This document shows, in pieces, positions 48,187-56,997 of a stretch of DNA of 64,000 nucleotides. Each line of letters begins with the position of its first letter. Within the stretch, counting starts at the first letter, position 1. A program made the position numbers and the translations under genes. The notes below the pieces were generated by a model. It worked only from the letters and a program-made list of their open reading frames with translations. It was not told where the DNA came from and made no database searches. Origin of the DNA: Lentibacillus cibarius (GTDB taxonomy: Bacteria > Bacillota > Bacilli > Bacillales > Amphibacillaceae); contig NZ_VCIA01000001.1 of the NCBI RefSeq assembly GCF_005887555.1, forward strand, positions 2,604,001 to 2,668,000, in the 5' to 3' direction.

Positions 48187-48636
48187 TTAATCCTCCATCA
48201 TTTTCTTCCGCTGTTGTTCTTCAGACAAGAAATTGAAGAAGGTCTGCATACTGAATTTAGGTTTGGCTTTTACACTTTCAATATATTTATCTTTTGTATA
48301 GTCGTTGACGTGCTCACTTGTTTTAATTCGTTCTATGATGTGGTCCATCCCGATTTGCCGTATTTCTTTATTCACATGTCTGGACTCTTTATATAAGGCT
48401 GCTCCAACTGCTCCGACGAAGGCATAGATACCAATCGTAATTAGCATGTCCTGTGTGTAGCCATTGACGACAAGCATGAAAAATAGGTTGATGATGGACA
48501 CACTGAGCAGTGGAATGGCGATGAATGTATACTTGGAACTCTTTTTTAACTTTGGTTTCACCAATTCGTTAATCGTTTCAAGTTCCCGTTCAATGAACGT
48601 TGGCATCCCCTTAGCCATATTGTTATTCATATGCAT
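48187..48636 (-). CDS. YwnF-like membrane protein (DUF5392)
   Basis: A 149-residue protein with two central membrane helices (YTFIAIPLLSVSIINLFFML and MLITIGIYAFVGAVGAAL) and charged ends. FIERELETINELVKPKLKKSSK at the start and the KESRHVNKEIRQIG region after the helices fit YwnF of B. subtilis, function unknown. ATG 48636 follows GAGGAG by 6 bases. Confidence 0.72.
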   Translation of the reverse strand: MHMNNNMAKGMPTFIERELETINELVKPKLKKSSKYTFIAIPLLSVSIINLFFMLVVNGYTQDMLITIGIYAFVGAVGAALYKESRHVNKEIRQIGMDHIIERIKTSEHVNDYTKDKYIESVKAKPKFSMQTFFNFLSEEQQRKKMMED

Positions 48637-49004
48637 AATCCGCTCCTCAAAAAAGTAAATGATTCCTATAATCGTCCGACAGCATTTAATGTGATGCCGG
48701 GAAAATTCAAATCGTGAAAGAGATCTTATCGCTTTCTGATAGGTCTTGATGCTAAACATATGAATCCCTTATAGGAATATATGCTTATTTTTATTATATA
48801 ATGATAACAAGTTTTTGTCATTCTAAATGCTTTCTTTTTATAAGGAAAAAAAGCAGGAGTTTGCTCATGTGTGACGAAATGTATTAATAAGGTGAAATTT
48901 CAATTAATTACATTTCCGTATATAGAACGTGTTAAACGGGTGTCCATGCAGAACGTCGCACATCGGGATTTTATCCATCATATATGTAATTGGAGGAGAA
49001 CATC

Positions 49005-49337
49005 ATGGCAACATTTGAAGATTTCATGGAGCTGGATATGCGTATTGGAACTATTTTGAAGGCGGAACCATTTCCGGAAGCAAAAAAGCCTGCAATTAAA
49101 TTGGAGATTGATTTTGGTACGGAGATTGGTATCAAACAATCGTCCGCGCAAATCACCAACAGATATGAACCGGATCAGCTAATTGGACGTCAGGTAGTTG
49201 GTGTTGTAAACTTCCCGTCGATGCGGATTGCCGGATTCAAATCTGAAGTATTGGTACTCGGTGGTGTACCTGAAGAAGGAGATGTTGTGTTGTTGAAGCC
49301 AGATGAACCGGTAGAAAATGGCACAAACATTTCATGA
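49005..49337 (+). CDS. csaA: CsaA, tRNA-binding-fold chaperone
   Basis: A 110-residue protein with the EMAP/tRNA-binding OB fold: DFMELDMRIGTILKAEPFPEA, IDFGTEIGIKQSSAQI, NRYEPDQLIGRQVVGVVNFP, RIAGFKSEVLVLG. CsaA is a dimeric secretion-related chaperone in Bacillus. ATG 49005 follows TTGGAGGAG. Single gene. Confidence 0.94.
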   Translation: MATFEDFMELDMRIGTILKAEPFPEAKKPAIKLEIDFGTEIGIKQSSAQITNRYEPDQLIGRQVVGVVNFPSMRIAGFKSEVLVLGGVPEEGDVVLLKPDEPVENGTNIS

Positions 49338-49461
49338 TATAATAGGGAAGCATGCGAAAGTTTTTGGCCTCTCGCGCGTATGATCGAGAACGTGCAAGTT
49401 GGTATCATTATTTTCAGAAGACGATACGTGGTAATGCTTGGCGCGGGAAAGGAATGGAATA

Positions 49462-50237
49462 ATGGTTGATAATAAAGTCTGTTTATTACAGGAGCTGCAA
49501 GCGGAATTGGCTATGAGACTGGTGCAGCATTTGCTAGAAACGGTGCAACGGTTGTTTTGTCTGATAAGAATAAGGACAAAGTGGAACAGGTTGCTAATGA
49601 ATTGGTAAATGAAGGTTATAGTTGCATTGGCCTCAGATGTGATGTAACCAATGAGGAAGAACTTAAACAAGCGATTGATCAAACGGTCGAAACATACGGC
49701 AGGCTGGACGTTTTAATCAACAATGCCGGATTGCAGCATGTGGCATCTGTGGAGGAGTTCCCAACAGAAAAGTTCCAGCTCATAACCAACGTCATGCTTG
49801 TCGCGCCGTTTATGGCGACCAAACATGTTTTTCCAATCATGAAAGAACAAGGCTTTGGACGAATTATTAATATGGCCTCAATCAATGGTCTGATCGGTTT
49901 TGCTGGCAAGGCTGCTTACAATAGTGCCAAACATGGTGTGATTGGATTAACAAAAGTAACTGCCCTTGAAGGAGCGGAGCATGGCATTACCGTAAACGCT
50001 ATGTGTCCGGGGTATGTAGATACGCCGCTTGTTCGCAATCAGTTTGAGGACTTGGCGAAAAATCGTAATATCCCAGTGGAAAAAGTGCTTGAGGAAGTAC
50101 TGTATCCATTGGTTCCGCAAAAACGGTTGCTGCAAGTGCAAGAAATAGCTGATTATACAATGTTCCTTGCCAGTGACAAAGCAAAAGGGGTTACCGGTCA
50201 AGCAATCGTCCTGGACGGCGGGTATACGGCGCAATAA
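49462..50237 (+). pseudogene. 3-hydroxybutyrate dehydrogenase-like SDR with an early frameshift
   Basis: ATG 49462 opens MVDNKVC and then reads out of frame. The Rossmann motif ITGAASGIGYETGAAFARNG appears one frame over from 49485 on. One base is missing in TTTATTA at about 49482-49488 (TTA ATT expected). Everything downstream is intact: NNAG, SINGLIGFAGKAAYNSAKHG with the catalytic S, Y and K, and VLDGGYTAQ at the end, close to D-3-hydroxybutyrate dehydrogenases. The partner thiolase gene 20 bases on is frameshifted too. Sequencing error cannot be excluded. Confidence 0.85.
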
Positions 50238-50256
50238 AATCATTGGAGGAGAGAAA

Positions 50257-51433
50257 ATGGAAAGTGTACATATTCTGGAAGGGGCGAGAACTCCTTTTGG
50301 CACGTTCGGCGGCAGTTTGAAAGATGCTGATCCGACAATACTTGGTGTAACGGTAAGTAAAGAAGCAATCCGGCGTAGTGGGGTGAATGAGGAAGATATC
50401 GATTTAACGGTCATGGGCAATGTCATTCATTCCGCCCAAAATGCCCCGTACCTCACGAGACATATCGCACTAAAGGCGGGCATCCCAATGGCAAGTCCGG
50501 CGTTGACCGTGAATCGGCTGTGCGGTTCAGGGCTGCAATCTGTTGTTTCTGCTGCCCAGTCAATCACGCTGGGTGATGGTGATGTCGCACTGGCCGGTGG
50601 TGTGGAAAACATGAGTCTGGCACCTTATGCATTGCGAGGGAGTCGGTTCGGAACAAAATTGAAAACACCACAAATTGATGACATGCTCTGGGCAACGCTA
50701 ACAGATGAATACATCGGCGCTGGTATGGGTGTTACAGCAGAAAACTTGGCAGCAGCGTATTCTATTACGCGTCAGGAACAGGATGCGTATGCAACTTTAA
50801 GCCATCAGCGTGCGGCAGAAGCAAGAAATAATGGAACGTTCAGCGAAGAGATTACCCCAGTCGAACTAACTACTAGAAAGGGAACTGTAACGGTTGATAC
50901 GGATGAACATATCCGGGAAGATACGACCGTTGATAAACTTGGTAAGCTGAAACCTTCGTTTAAACAGGATGGCACTGTCACCGGCGGAAATGCCAGTGGA
51001 ATTAATGACGGTGCGGGAGCTGTGGTTATCGCAGGGGGGAGGATACGTGCAGCGACACGGGCTCAAGTCTGTTGCGAAAATTGTTTCTTACGGCATTGCA
51101 GGGGTGGATCCGTCCATGATGGGCATTGGTCCGGTCCCGGCTATGAAACAAGCTCTTACAAAAGCAGGAATGACGTTCGATGATATGGACCTGATTGAAG
51201 TAAATGAAGCATTCGCTGCCCAGTATCTGGCTGTCGAAAAGGAATTAGGGCTGGACCGTGATAAGGTTAACGTTAATGGTGGAGCTATTTCTCTTGGCCA
51301 TCCTATTGGTGCTAGTGGAACGAGAGTATTGTACACCTTAATAAGAGAGCTGAAACGGCGGAATCAAAAATATGGCATAGCTTCTCTCTGTATCGGAGGA
51401 GGACAAGGAATTGCCATGGTTGTAGAAGTATAA
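50257..51433 (+). pseudogene. Acetyl-CoA acetyltransferase (thiolase) with a frameshift in a G run
   Basis: ATG 50257 (site GGAGGAG) gives EGARTPFGTFGG, NRLCGSGLQSV with the nucleophilic cysteine, and continues to GAVVIAGG, where a run of six G (51034-51039) throws the frame. The rest, [44 protein letters not shown] and CIGGGQG, lies in the next frame to 51433. Five G would restore a 390-residue thiolase. It would condense or split acetoacetyl-CoA and forms a ketone-body/PHB-type pair with the upstream dehydrogenase. Confidence 0.9.
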
Positions 51434-51458
51434 TAAGGCCGAATGGTCATTTGTAGAT

Positions 51459-51503
51459 GGTGCGGTTGTTGCCTGTTGGGGCAGCGACGGCACCCTTTTT
51501 TTA
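51459..51503 (+). terminator. Terminator of the dehydrogenase-thiolase operon
   Basis: GGTGC-GTTG-TGCC pairs with GGCA-CGAC-GGCACC, followed by CTTTTTTT. Confidence 0.82.
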
Positions 51504-51508
51504 AAAGT

Positions 51509-51606
51509 CCTTTATCTCCCGCGACGTGCAGGCGCAGTCCGTACGTCGCTACGACGCACAGGACGTCGCGTTCTTAGTCTGCAAGGACGCTTGCGCCTTT
51601 GTTCTC
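51509..51606 (+). repeat. Dispersed GC-rich repeat, copy 4 (partial)
   Basis: TTTATCTCCCGCGACG, then GGCGCAGTCCGTACGTCGCT, ACAGGACGTCGCGTTCTTAG, ending GACGCTTGCGCCTTTGTTCT. It corresponds to the right-hand half of copy 1; the left terminus is absent. It abuts a terminator T-tract. Confidence 0.85.
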
Positions 51607-51690
51607 CATCTAGTAGTTTTTGACTTTATTGACTATTGCATTAAAATTCAAGTAAATTCCTGCTATAATGGAATAGAATGGAGGTTGGAC

Positions 51691-52083
51691 ATGCGAATTA
51701 ACGTAACAAGTGTATTTGTAGATGATCAGGATAAAGCGCTTCAATTCTATACAGATGTTTTAGGTTTCCAGAAAAAGAGGGATATGCCGGTTGGTGATGG
51801 TGAATTTAAATGGCTTACCGTTATATCACCGGAAGATCCGGGTGGGGTTGAATTGCTTCTGGAGCCAAATGATAACGAAGCGGCTAAAACGTATCAACAG
51901 GCCATTTATGAACAAGGGATTCCCGCTATATCGTTCGTTGTGGATGACATTTGGGCGGAATATGAACGAATGAAAAACAGAAATGTGAACTTCATAGTTG
52001 AGCCAACCGATTCCGGGCCGGTGACATTTGCCATTTTCGATGACACATGCGGAAATCTGATTCAATTATCACAGGCCAGGTAA
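51691..52083 (+). CDS. VOC superfamily (glyoxalase/bleomycin-resistance-like) protein
   Basis: A 130-residue single-domain VOC protein with two beta-alpha-beta-beta-beta modules: SVFVDDQDKALQFYTDVLGF, then FVVDDIWAEYERMKNRNVNF, and a final FAIFDDTCGNLIQL. Putative metal ligands can be seen (E in VELLLEP, N/D near the end). Substrate unknown. Start behind GGAGGTTGG. Confidence 0.82.
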   Translation: MRINVTSVFVDDQDKALQFYTDVLGFQKKRDMPVGDGEFKWLTVISPEDPGGVELLLEPNDNEAAKTYQQAIYEQGIPAISFVVDDIWAEYERMKNRNVNFIVEPTDSGPVTFAIFDDTCGNLIQLSQAR

Positions 52084-52206
52084 GCAAGTGTCTTCTAATA
52101 ACGTCAGAAAATATAAAATATGGATAACCTTATAAGAAATCTTCCGCGTTCTCTATAGGGCGCGGCTAGGCCTGAGTTTTTCTAATAATAAAGGGGGAGC
52201 ATGTTT

Positions 52207-53589
52207 ATGCAGGATACAGCAAAACGAATGGAGTTAGTGGAAGCATTGCAGAAAGTGCTGGCAGCGGACCGTGTGACGATGAATGAAACCATACTCGAGC
52301 AGCACAGCTCGGACGAATCTTATCATAAAGCCCATTTGCCTGATGTTGTCGTGTTTCCGGAAAACACTGCAGAAGTAAGCGAGATTATGAAGTTGGCCAC
52401 TTACTTTGATATGCCTGTTGTGCCTTATGGCTATGGATCCAGTCTGGAAGCCAGTGTCATCCCGCACCAAGGTGGTATCACGATTGATTTTGCCAACATG
52501 GCTAGTGTTTTGGAAGTACGAGAGAATGACTTTTTGGTCAGGGTGCAGCCAGGTGTGACACGGTCGCAACTGGAGAAGGAATTAAAAAAATACGGTCTGT
52601 TTTTTACCGTCGATCCCGGGGCAGATGCGACACTAGGCGGTATGGCTGCAACAAATGCAAGCGGAACAACATCGGTTAAATATGGCATCATGCGTGACCA
52701 GGTTCGTGATTTGGAAGTTGTACTGGCGGATGGGTCTATCATACATACCGGCAACCTTGCAGAGAAATCGTCGTCCGGGTATAATTTGAACGGACTTTTC
52801 GTTGGCTCGGAGGGTACGCTTGGCTGCTTTACCGAACTGACGTTAAAAGTGACGGGAATTCCGGAACACATCATGGCTGCCAGGGCTGAGTTCTCTACGG
52901 TTGATGATGCGGTCAATGCTGTTATCACCATCATACAGGCGGGGATTCCGATTGCCAGAGTAGAATTAGTTGATGAAGAAGCCATCAGACAAATGAATGT
53001 ATACAGTGATACTACTTATCGTGAAGTCCCTACCTTATTTCTGGAGCTCCATGGAAATGAAGCAGGCTTGCAGCATGATGTCCAATTTATGGAAGAGATT
53101 GTGACGGATATGAATTGCCGGCAGATCGAGTTTGAGACAGATACAGCCGCCCGTAATAAGCTTTGGGAGGCTAGGCACCATGCCGCATATGCGTTTATTC
53201 ACAATCATCCGGGCAGAAAACAGATGGTTACCGATGTCTGTGTACCGATTTCCGAGCTGGCCGGAGCGGTGAAAGATGCGCGTAAGGCGGTTGAGGCATC
53301 AGGTCTTTCCGGGGGAATTGTCGGCCATGTTGGTGATGGTAATTATCATATTCTGCTCATGCTTGACCCGAATGACTCCATCGAGGTTGAAAAGGCAAAT
53401 AAAGTCAACGAGCAAATAGTTGGATATGCTTTGGAACGTGGAGGTACATGCACTGGAGAACACGGCGTTGGTACCGGCAAACAAAAATATCAGAAACAGG
53501 AACATGGTGATGCACTTCTAGTAATGCGAAAAATTAAACGCGCACTAGACCCGGATGATATTTTAAATCCTGGGAAGATTATCGAGTAG
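52207..53589 (+). CDS. FAD-linked oxidase, GlcD/D-lactate dehydrogenase type
   Basis: A 460-residue flavoenzyme: FAD-binding type 4 domain (VVFPENTAEVSEIMK, PYGYGSSLEASVIP, DPGADATLGGMAATNASG) and a C-terminal oxidase domain with GHVGDGNYHIL and CTGEHGVGTGK. These are the marks of GlcD/D-lactate dehydrogenase (cytochrome-linked) enzymes. It probably oxidises D-lactate, glycolate or another 2-hydroxy acid. ATG 52207 gives a 7-base gap from GGGGGAG; ATG 52201 is too close. Confidence 0.87.
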   Translation: MQDTAKRMELVEALQKVLAADRVTMNETILEQHSSDESYHKAHLPDVVVFPENTAEVSEIMKLATYFDMPVVPYGYGSSLEASVIPHQGGITIDFANMASVLEVRENDFLVRVQPGVTRSQLEKELKKYGLFFTVDPGADATLGGMAATNASGTTSVKYGIMRDQVRDLEVVLADGSIIHTGNLAEKSSSGYNLNGLFVGSEGTLGCFTELTLKVTGIPEHIMAARAEFSTVDDAVNAVITIIQAGIPIARVELVDEEAIRQMNVYSDTTYREVPTLFLELHGNEAGLQHDVQFMEEIVTDMNCRQIEFETDTAARNKLWEARHHAAYAFIHNHPGRKQMVTDVCVPISELAGAVKDARKAVEASGLSGGIVGHVGDGNYHILLMLDPNDSIEVEKANKVNEQIVGYALERGGTCTGEHGVGTGKQKYQKQEHGDALLVMRKIKRALDPDDILNPGKIIE

Positions 53590-53724
53590 CTACGCAAAAT
53601 TGAGCGTGTCATTACTACACTTGGATTCGGCCGGCAGATCAAAAGAAAATCAATTTGTATCAATTTTTCGTATAATTTGTTAAAATAAAAGAGAGTGGTC
53701 TACCAATTAAATGGGGATGATACA

Positions 53725-54603
53725 TTGAGTAATTTGTTAGCCAATTATGCATGGTATGAACTGGTGGGGTTGGTCACACTGGTAGTCGCGGTGCTGCTCT
53801 GTTATTGGTATATCAACACAATTATTAAAGCACCTCATTACAATGTGACAAACAAGCAGAAGACGTATTTTTTTATAGCAGTTGGTTTGTTTTACCTTGT
53901 GAAAGGAACGCCGTTTGATGTCATTGCAGATGATTATTTGATCAGTGCGCTTGTGCTGCAGCTGTCTGTCATGTCCTTTGTTGCAGTCCCGCTTTTCATC
54001 CTGAGTTTGCCGGTTGAGTATTTGTCCGTATTTTTCTGGCGCTATAAACGTGCAAAAATTGCTAGGATGATATTTGCTCATCCCTGGCCACTAGCGGTTG
54101 TGTTTAATGGGCTAGTTACGTTGTTCCTTATTCCATCGATTTTTGATATCATTCACGCCAACGCTTGGCTGCAATTTCTCTATGAAGTTCTGTTAGTTAC
54201 ATTCGCTTTTCTGACGTGGTGGATTATCATTCAGCCATCCAGAGATATAGCCGACCACAGTTATTTTATGCGGGTCGCGTACGTATTTTTTACAGCTCTA
54301 TTTCTAATGCCGATTGGTATTTTTCTACTGGTCGTACAAGATCCACTTTATACAGCTTACATGGACGTGGCAGGCGAACTGCTCCCGGCACTGTCCGCTG
54401 TTTATGACCAGCAATTGGCAGGTGCGCTGCTAAAAGTCCTTCAGTTGTCCAGTTACTCATTTGCCTTGTTTTATCTGTTGAAAATGTGGGGATTGAATGA
54501 GTGGGAAAATGAAGGGGAAGTTGATGATGATAAACGCGTTGTACAGGGCATCGTAATTCAATTGAACGACCGCAACAAACGGAAAAAGGGAAGAAAACGA
54601 TAA
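53725..54603 (+). CDS. CtaG-like membrane protein (cytochrome c oxidase assembly family)
   Basis: A 292-residue protein with about seven membrane helices. FFIAVGLFYLVKGTPFDVIADDYL, QLSVMSFVAVPLFILSLP, HPWPLAVVFNGLVTLFLIPSIFD and FLYEVLLVTFAFLTWWIIIQP match the CtaG_Cox family (caa3 oxidase assembly factor). No cox genes are nearby. TTG 53725 follows GGGGATG by 7 bases; a GTG at 53695 is the alternative start. Confidence 0.8.
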   Translation: MSNLLANYAWYELVGLVTLVVAVLLCYWYINTIIKAPHYNVTNKQKTYFFIAVGLFYLVKGTPFDVIADDYLISALVLQLSVMSFVAVPLFILSLPVEYLSVFFWRYKRAKIARMIFAHPWPLAVVFNGLVTLFLIPSIFDIIHANAWLQFLYEVLLVTFAFLTWWIIIQPSRDIADHSYFMRVAYVFFTALFLMPIGIFLLVVQDPLYTAYMDVAGELLPALSAVYDQQLAGALLKVLQLSSYSFALFYLLKMWGLNEWENEGEVDDDKRVVQGIVIQLNDRNKRKKGRKR

Positions 54604-54623
54604 GGAAAATAATGCTTTATACA

Positions 54624-54659
54624 AACAGCTTGCAGCGGTTTTCGGCAAGCTGTTTTTTC
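54624..54659 (+). terminator. Terminator of the CtaG-like gene
   Basis: AACAGCTTGC pairs with GCAAGCTGTTTTTTCG. Confidence 0.92.
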
Positions 54660-54732
54660 GTTGTTGGAAAATGATAGACTTCAGTTACTGTGGACAGCAG
54701 AAGTACCAAATCCAGCCGCACCCAGCTTCGAT

Positions 54733-55058
54733 ACATCAACGGATAAGGGTTGAACATCGACGGATTAGCGGCACACATCAACGGATTAGGGTGGAACATC
54801 GACGGATTAGCGGCACACATCAACGGATTAGGGTTGAACATCGACGCTTTAGCGGTACACATCAACGGATAAGGGTGGAACATCGACGGATTAGCGTCAC
54901 ACATCAACGGATAAGGTAGGAACATCAACGCTTTAGCGGTACACATCAACGGATTAGGAAGGAACATCAACGCTTTAGCGGTACACATCAACGGATTAGG
55001 AAGGAACATCGACGGATTAGCGGCACACATCAACGGATAAACGGTGAGGATCAACGGA
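54733..55058. repeat. 21-bp-period direct repeat array 3 (16 units)
   Basis: The core ACATC(A/G)ACGG(A/-)TTA or ACATC(A/G)ACGCTTTA recurs with its ACATC at 54733, 54754, 54775 and every 21 bases up to 55027. One decayed unit, GGATCAACGG, is in register at 55048. The tails alternate between a purine-rich type (GGGTGGA, GGAAGGA, GGGTTGA) and AGCGG(C/T)AC, so the true unit is 42 bp in most of the array. It lies between two convergent genes. The long open frames on both strands follow from the period being a multiple of three; none has a ribosome site. Confidence 0.96.
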
Positions 55059-55144
55059 CCGTACTTCAGAAGGTTGCAGTCATGGCAGGTAGGTGTTGAC
55101 GGTGAATTAACGGGCCTGATCAGCACCGTTCTGGAAACGACACG

Positions 55145-55179
55145 AAAGAACACACTGATTAAGCACCAATGTGTTCTTT
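55145..55179. terminator. Terminator of the Spo0E-like gene
   Basis: AAAGAACACAC pairs with a GTGTTCTTT on the other side of the stop codon; T-rich on both strands. Confidence 0.75.
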
Positions 55180-55374
55180 TTCTTGACTGGTATCAATGTA
55201 ACTTCTTGATGTTCTCTCTTTATAGAGGTATTGTGTCCGACGGATGTTCATGTTTAATAAGACATCAAGTTGCTGGCTGCATTTGATGGTTCGTCGGTCT
55301 GCTAACCCGTACTTTTCGCCGAGTTTAATCATTTCTTTTCTTTTTTTAGAAATCGCTATCCGCAGTGCAGGCAT
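55159..55374 (-). CDS. Spo0E-like aspartyl-phosphate phosphatase
   Basis: A 71-residue protein: IAISKKRKEMIKLGEKYGL, then ADRRTIKCSQQLDVLLNM. This is the Spo0E/YisI/YnzD pattern, with the S-Q-x-L-D catalytic motif. Such proteins dephosphorylate Spo0A-P and delay sporulation. The C-terminal tail after residue 45 is longer and more charged than in the shortest members. Start behind GAAGGGA. Confidence 0.85.
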   Translation of the reverse strand: MPALRIAISKKRKEMIKLGEKYGLADRRTIKCSQQLDVLLNMNIRRTQYLYKERTSRSYIDTSQEKEHIGA

Positions 55375-55756
55375 AATTACATACTTCCCTTCAATGTACT
55401 GATATGTATATAGATAACATGAGTCGTTTGTCTTAGAAGCACACGAAAACTATTATGTCTATTCATACATAAAAATGCAAGTTGTTCAGCAAACAAAGTC
55501 AAAAGAATACATAACTCGACAAAACATTTTTTTATCATGTTTCGCTAAACTGCGTGGGTAAACAAGCTGTAAGGCCCAATGGCAATGGCTTTAATGGTTT
55601 CGTGATGAATCGACGCTTCCAAGTTGCCCCAGCTGATTGGTGCTCAAGTCCTAGATGTTGGGAATGTATTTACATACTAATTTAAAGAATAACTGGCAAT
55701 TTTCGGCATACAAGAAAAAAGCTGCCTGAATTGGCGCACAGGCAGCTTTGCTTTAA
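55375..55756. other. Intergenic region upstream of the Spo0E-like gene
   Basis: About 380 bases. They hold the leftward promoter area of the Spo0E-like gene and, at the right end, the terminator of ald. No gene was recognised. Confidence 0.4.
55714..55753 (-). terminator. Terminator of ald
   Basis: AAAAAAGCTGCCTG pairs with CAGGCAGCTTTGCTTT; on the minus strand it ends in a T run. Confidence 0.9.
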
Positions 55757-56875
55757 TTATTTTGCGAGAACATCGTCAACGGATTGAAAATCAAAGCCAA
55801 GGTCATGTGCGACTGCTTCATATGTTATTTTGCCGTTTAGGACGTTGACGCCGGTTTTGATAGCCTGACTGTCGGTAATTGCCTTTTCTACACCCTTATT
55901 GGCGAGTTGTAGAGCATAAGGAATCGTTACGTTTGTCAGTGCAATAGTCGCTGTACGTGGAACAGCACCAGGAATGTTTGCTACAGCGTAATGTAGTACA
56001 CCATGCTTTTCATAAATCGGATCATCATGTGTTGTGATATGGTCAACAGTTTCGAAGTTTCCGCCCTGGTCGATGGCTACGTCAACAACCACGGAACCTG
56101 GCTGCATAGATTTAACCATGTCCTCTGTTACCAACTTAGGCGCTTTTGCTCCCGGTATTAGTACGGCACCGATGACCAAGTCTGAATCTTTAACCGATGC
56201 AGCGATATTGGCTGGGTTAGACATTAGTGTTTGCACACTTCCGCCAAATATATCTTCCAGCTGACGTAACCGGTCTGGATTTAAGTCGAGAATAGTAACG
56301 TCTGCACCAAGACCTAACGCAATTTTTGCAGCGTTGGTACCAACCATGCCGCCGCCGACAACGGTGACTTTTCCACGGCTCACTCCAGGAACACCGCTTA
56401 GCAGAACGCCTTTACCACCTTTTGCTTTTTCAAGGTATTGTGCACCAAGCTGTGATGCCATCCGACCTGCTACTTCACTCATTGGTGACAGCAGTGGCAG
56501 CGTATTGTTGACGGTAATTGTCTCATAGGCGATGGCTGTAACACCTTTTTCGGATAGCGCCTTTGCCAGTTCAGGCTCGGCGGCCAGGTGAAGATAAGTA
56601 AAGAGAATTAGGCCTTCACGGAAGTAATCGTATTCGGATGGGAGTGGCTCCTTGACTTTCATAATCATATTCGCCTTTCCCCATACGTCTGAAGCGCTTC
56701 CAGAAATTTCAGCACCAGCTGATTTATATTCGTCGTCAGTGAAACTGCTTCCGACACCAGCATTGGTTTCAACGAGCACAGTGTGTCCGGCATTCACCAG
56801 GTTATCAACCCCGGCTGGTGTGATTGCAACACGGTTTTCATTATTCTTGATTTCTTTAGGTACACCGATAATCAT
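55757..56875 (-). CDS. ald: Alanine dehydrogenase
   Basis: A 372-residue NAD-dependent enzyme that converts L-alanine to pyruvate and ammonia. [20 protein letters not shown] at the start, with the substrate arginine; the catalytic lysine in [11 protein letters not shown]; the histidine in [27 protein letters not shown] for [11 protein letters not shown] near 270. Length matches B. subtilis Ald (378). It lies 120 bases behind a PucR-type regulator gene on the same strand, separated by a terminator. Confidence 0.97.
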   Translation of the reverse strand: MIIGVPKEIKNNENRVAITPAGVDNLVNAGHTVLVETNAGVGSSFTDDEYKSAGAEISGSASDVWGKANMIMKVKEPLPSEYDYFREGLILFTYLHLAAEPELAKALSEKGVTAIAYETITVNNTLPLLSPMSEVAGRMASQLGAQYLEKAKGGKGVLLSGVPGVSRGKVTVVGGGMVGTNAAKIALGLGADVTILDLNPDRLRQLEDIFGGSVQTLMSNPANIAASVKDSDLVIGAVLIPGAKAPKLVTEDMVKSMQPGSVVVDVAIDQGGNFETVDHITTHDDPIYEKHGVLHYAVANIPGAVPRTATIALTNVTIPYALQLANKGVEKAITDSQAIKTGVNVLNGKITYEAVAHDLGFDFQSVDDVLAK

Positions 56876-56950
56876 TATAACTTCCTCCTAACAAATAAAT
56901 TCTACAATTATTATACCCCTTTTAGATAAACGATTCATTAGTTGGAAACC

Positions 56951-56997
56951 AAAAAAGAGCAGGGCTGTTTGTTAACATTCACAAATAGCCCTGCTTC
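56951..56997 (-). terminator. Terminator of the regulator gene
   Basis: GAGCAGGGCTGTTTGT pairs with ACAAATAGCCCTGCTTC; the minus strand runs into TTTTTT. Confidence 0.88.

Noticed and set aside
49557..50237. A shorter functional dehydrogenase starting at TTG 49557
   Set aside because: It would lack the NAD-binding TGAASGIG motif and has no ribosome site.
51030..51045. Programmed ribosomal frameshift in the thiolase
   Set aside because: Thiolases are not known to use it, the G run is not a slippery heptamer with a stimulatory hairpin, and the partner gene is frameshifted as well. Mutation or sequencing error is simpler.
54671..55153. Long open frames on both strands through array 3 (repeated THQRIRVEHRRIS and PLMCAANPSMF peptides)
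   Set aside because: The 21-base period is a multiple of three, so any frame without a stop in one unit stays open. There is no ribosome site and no plausible protein.
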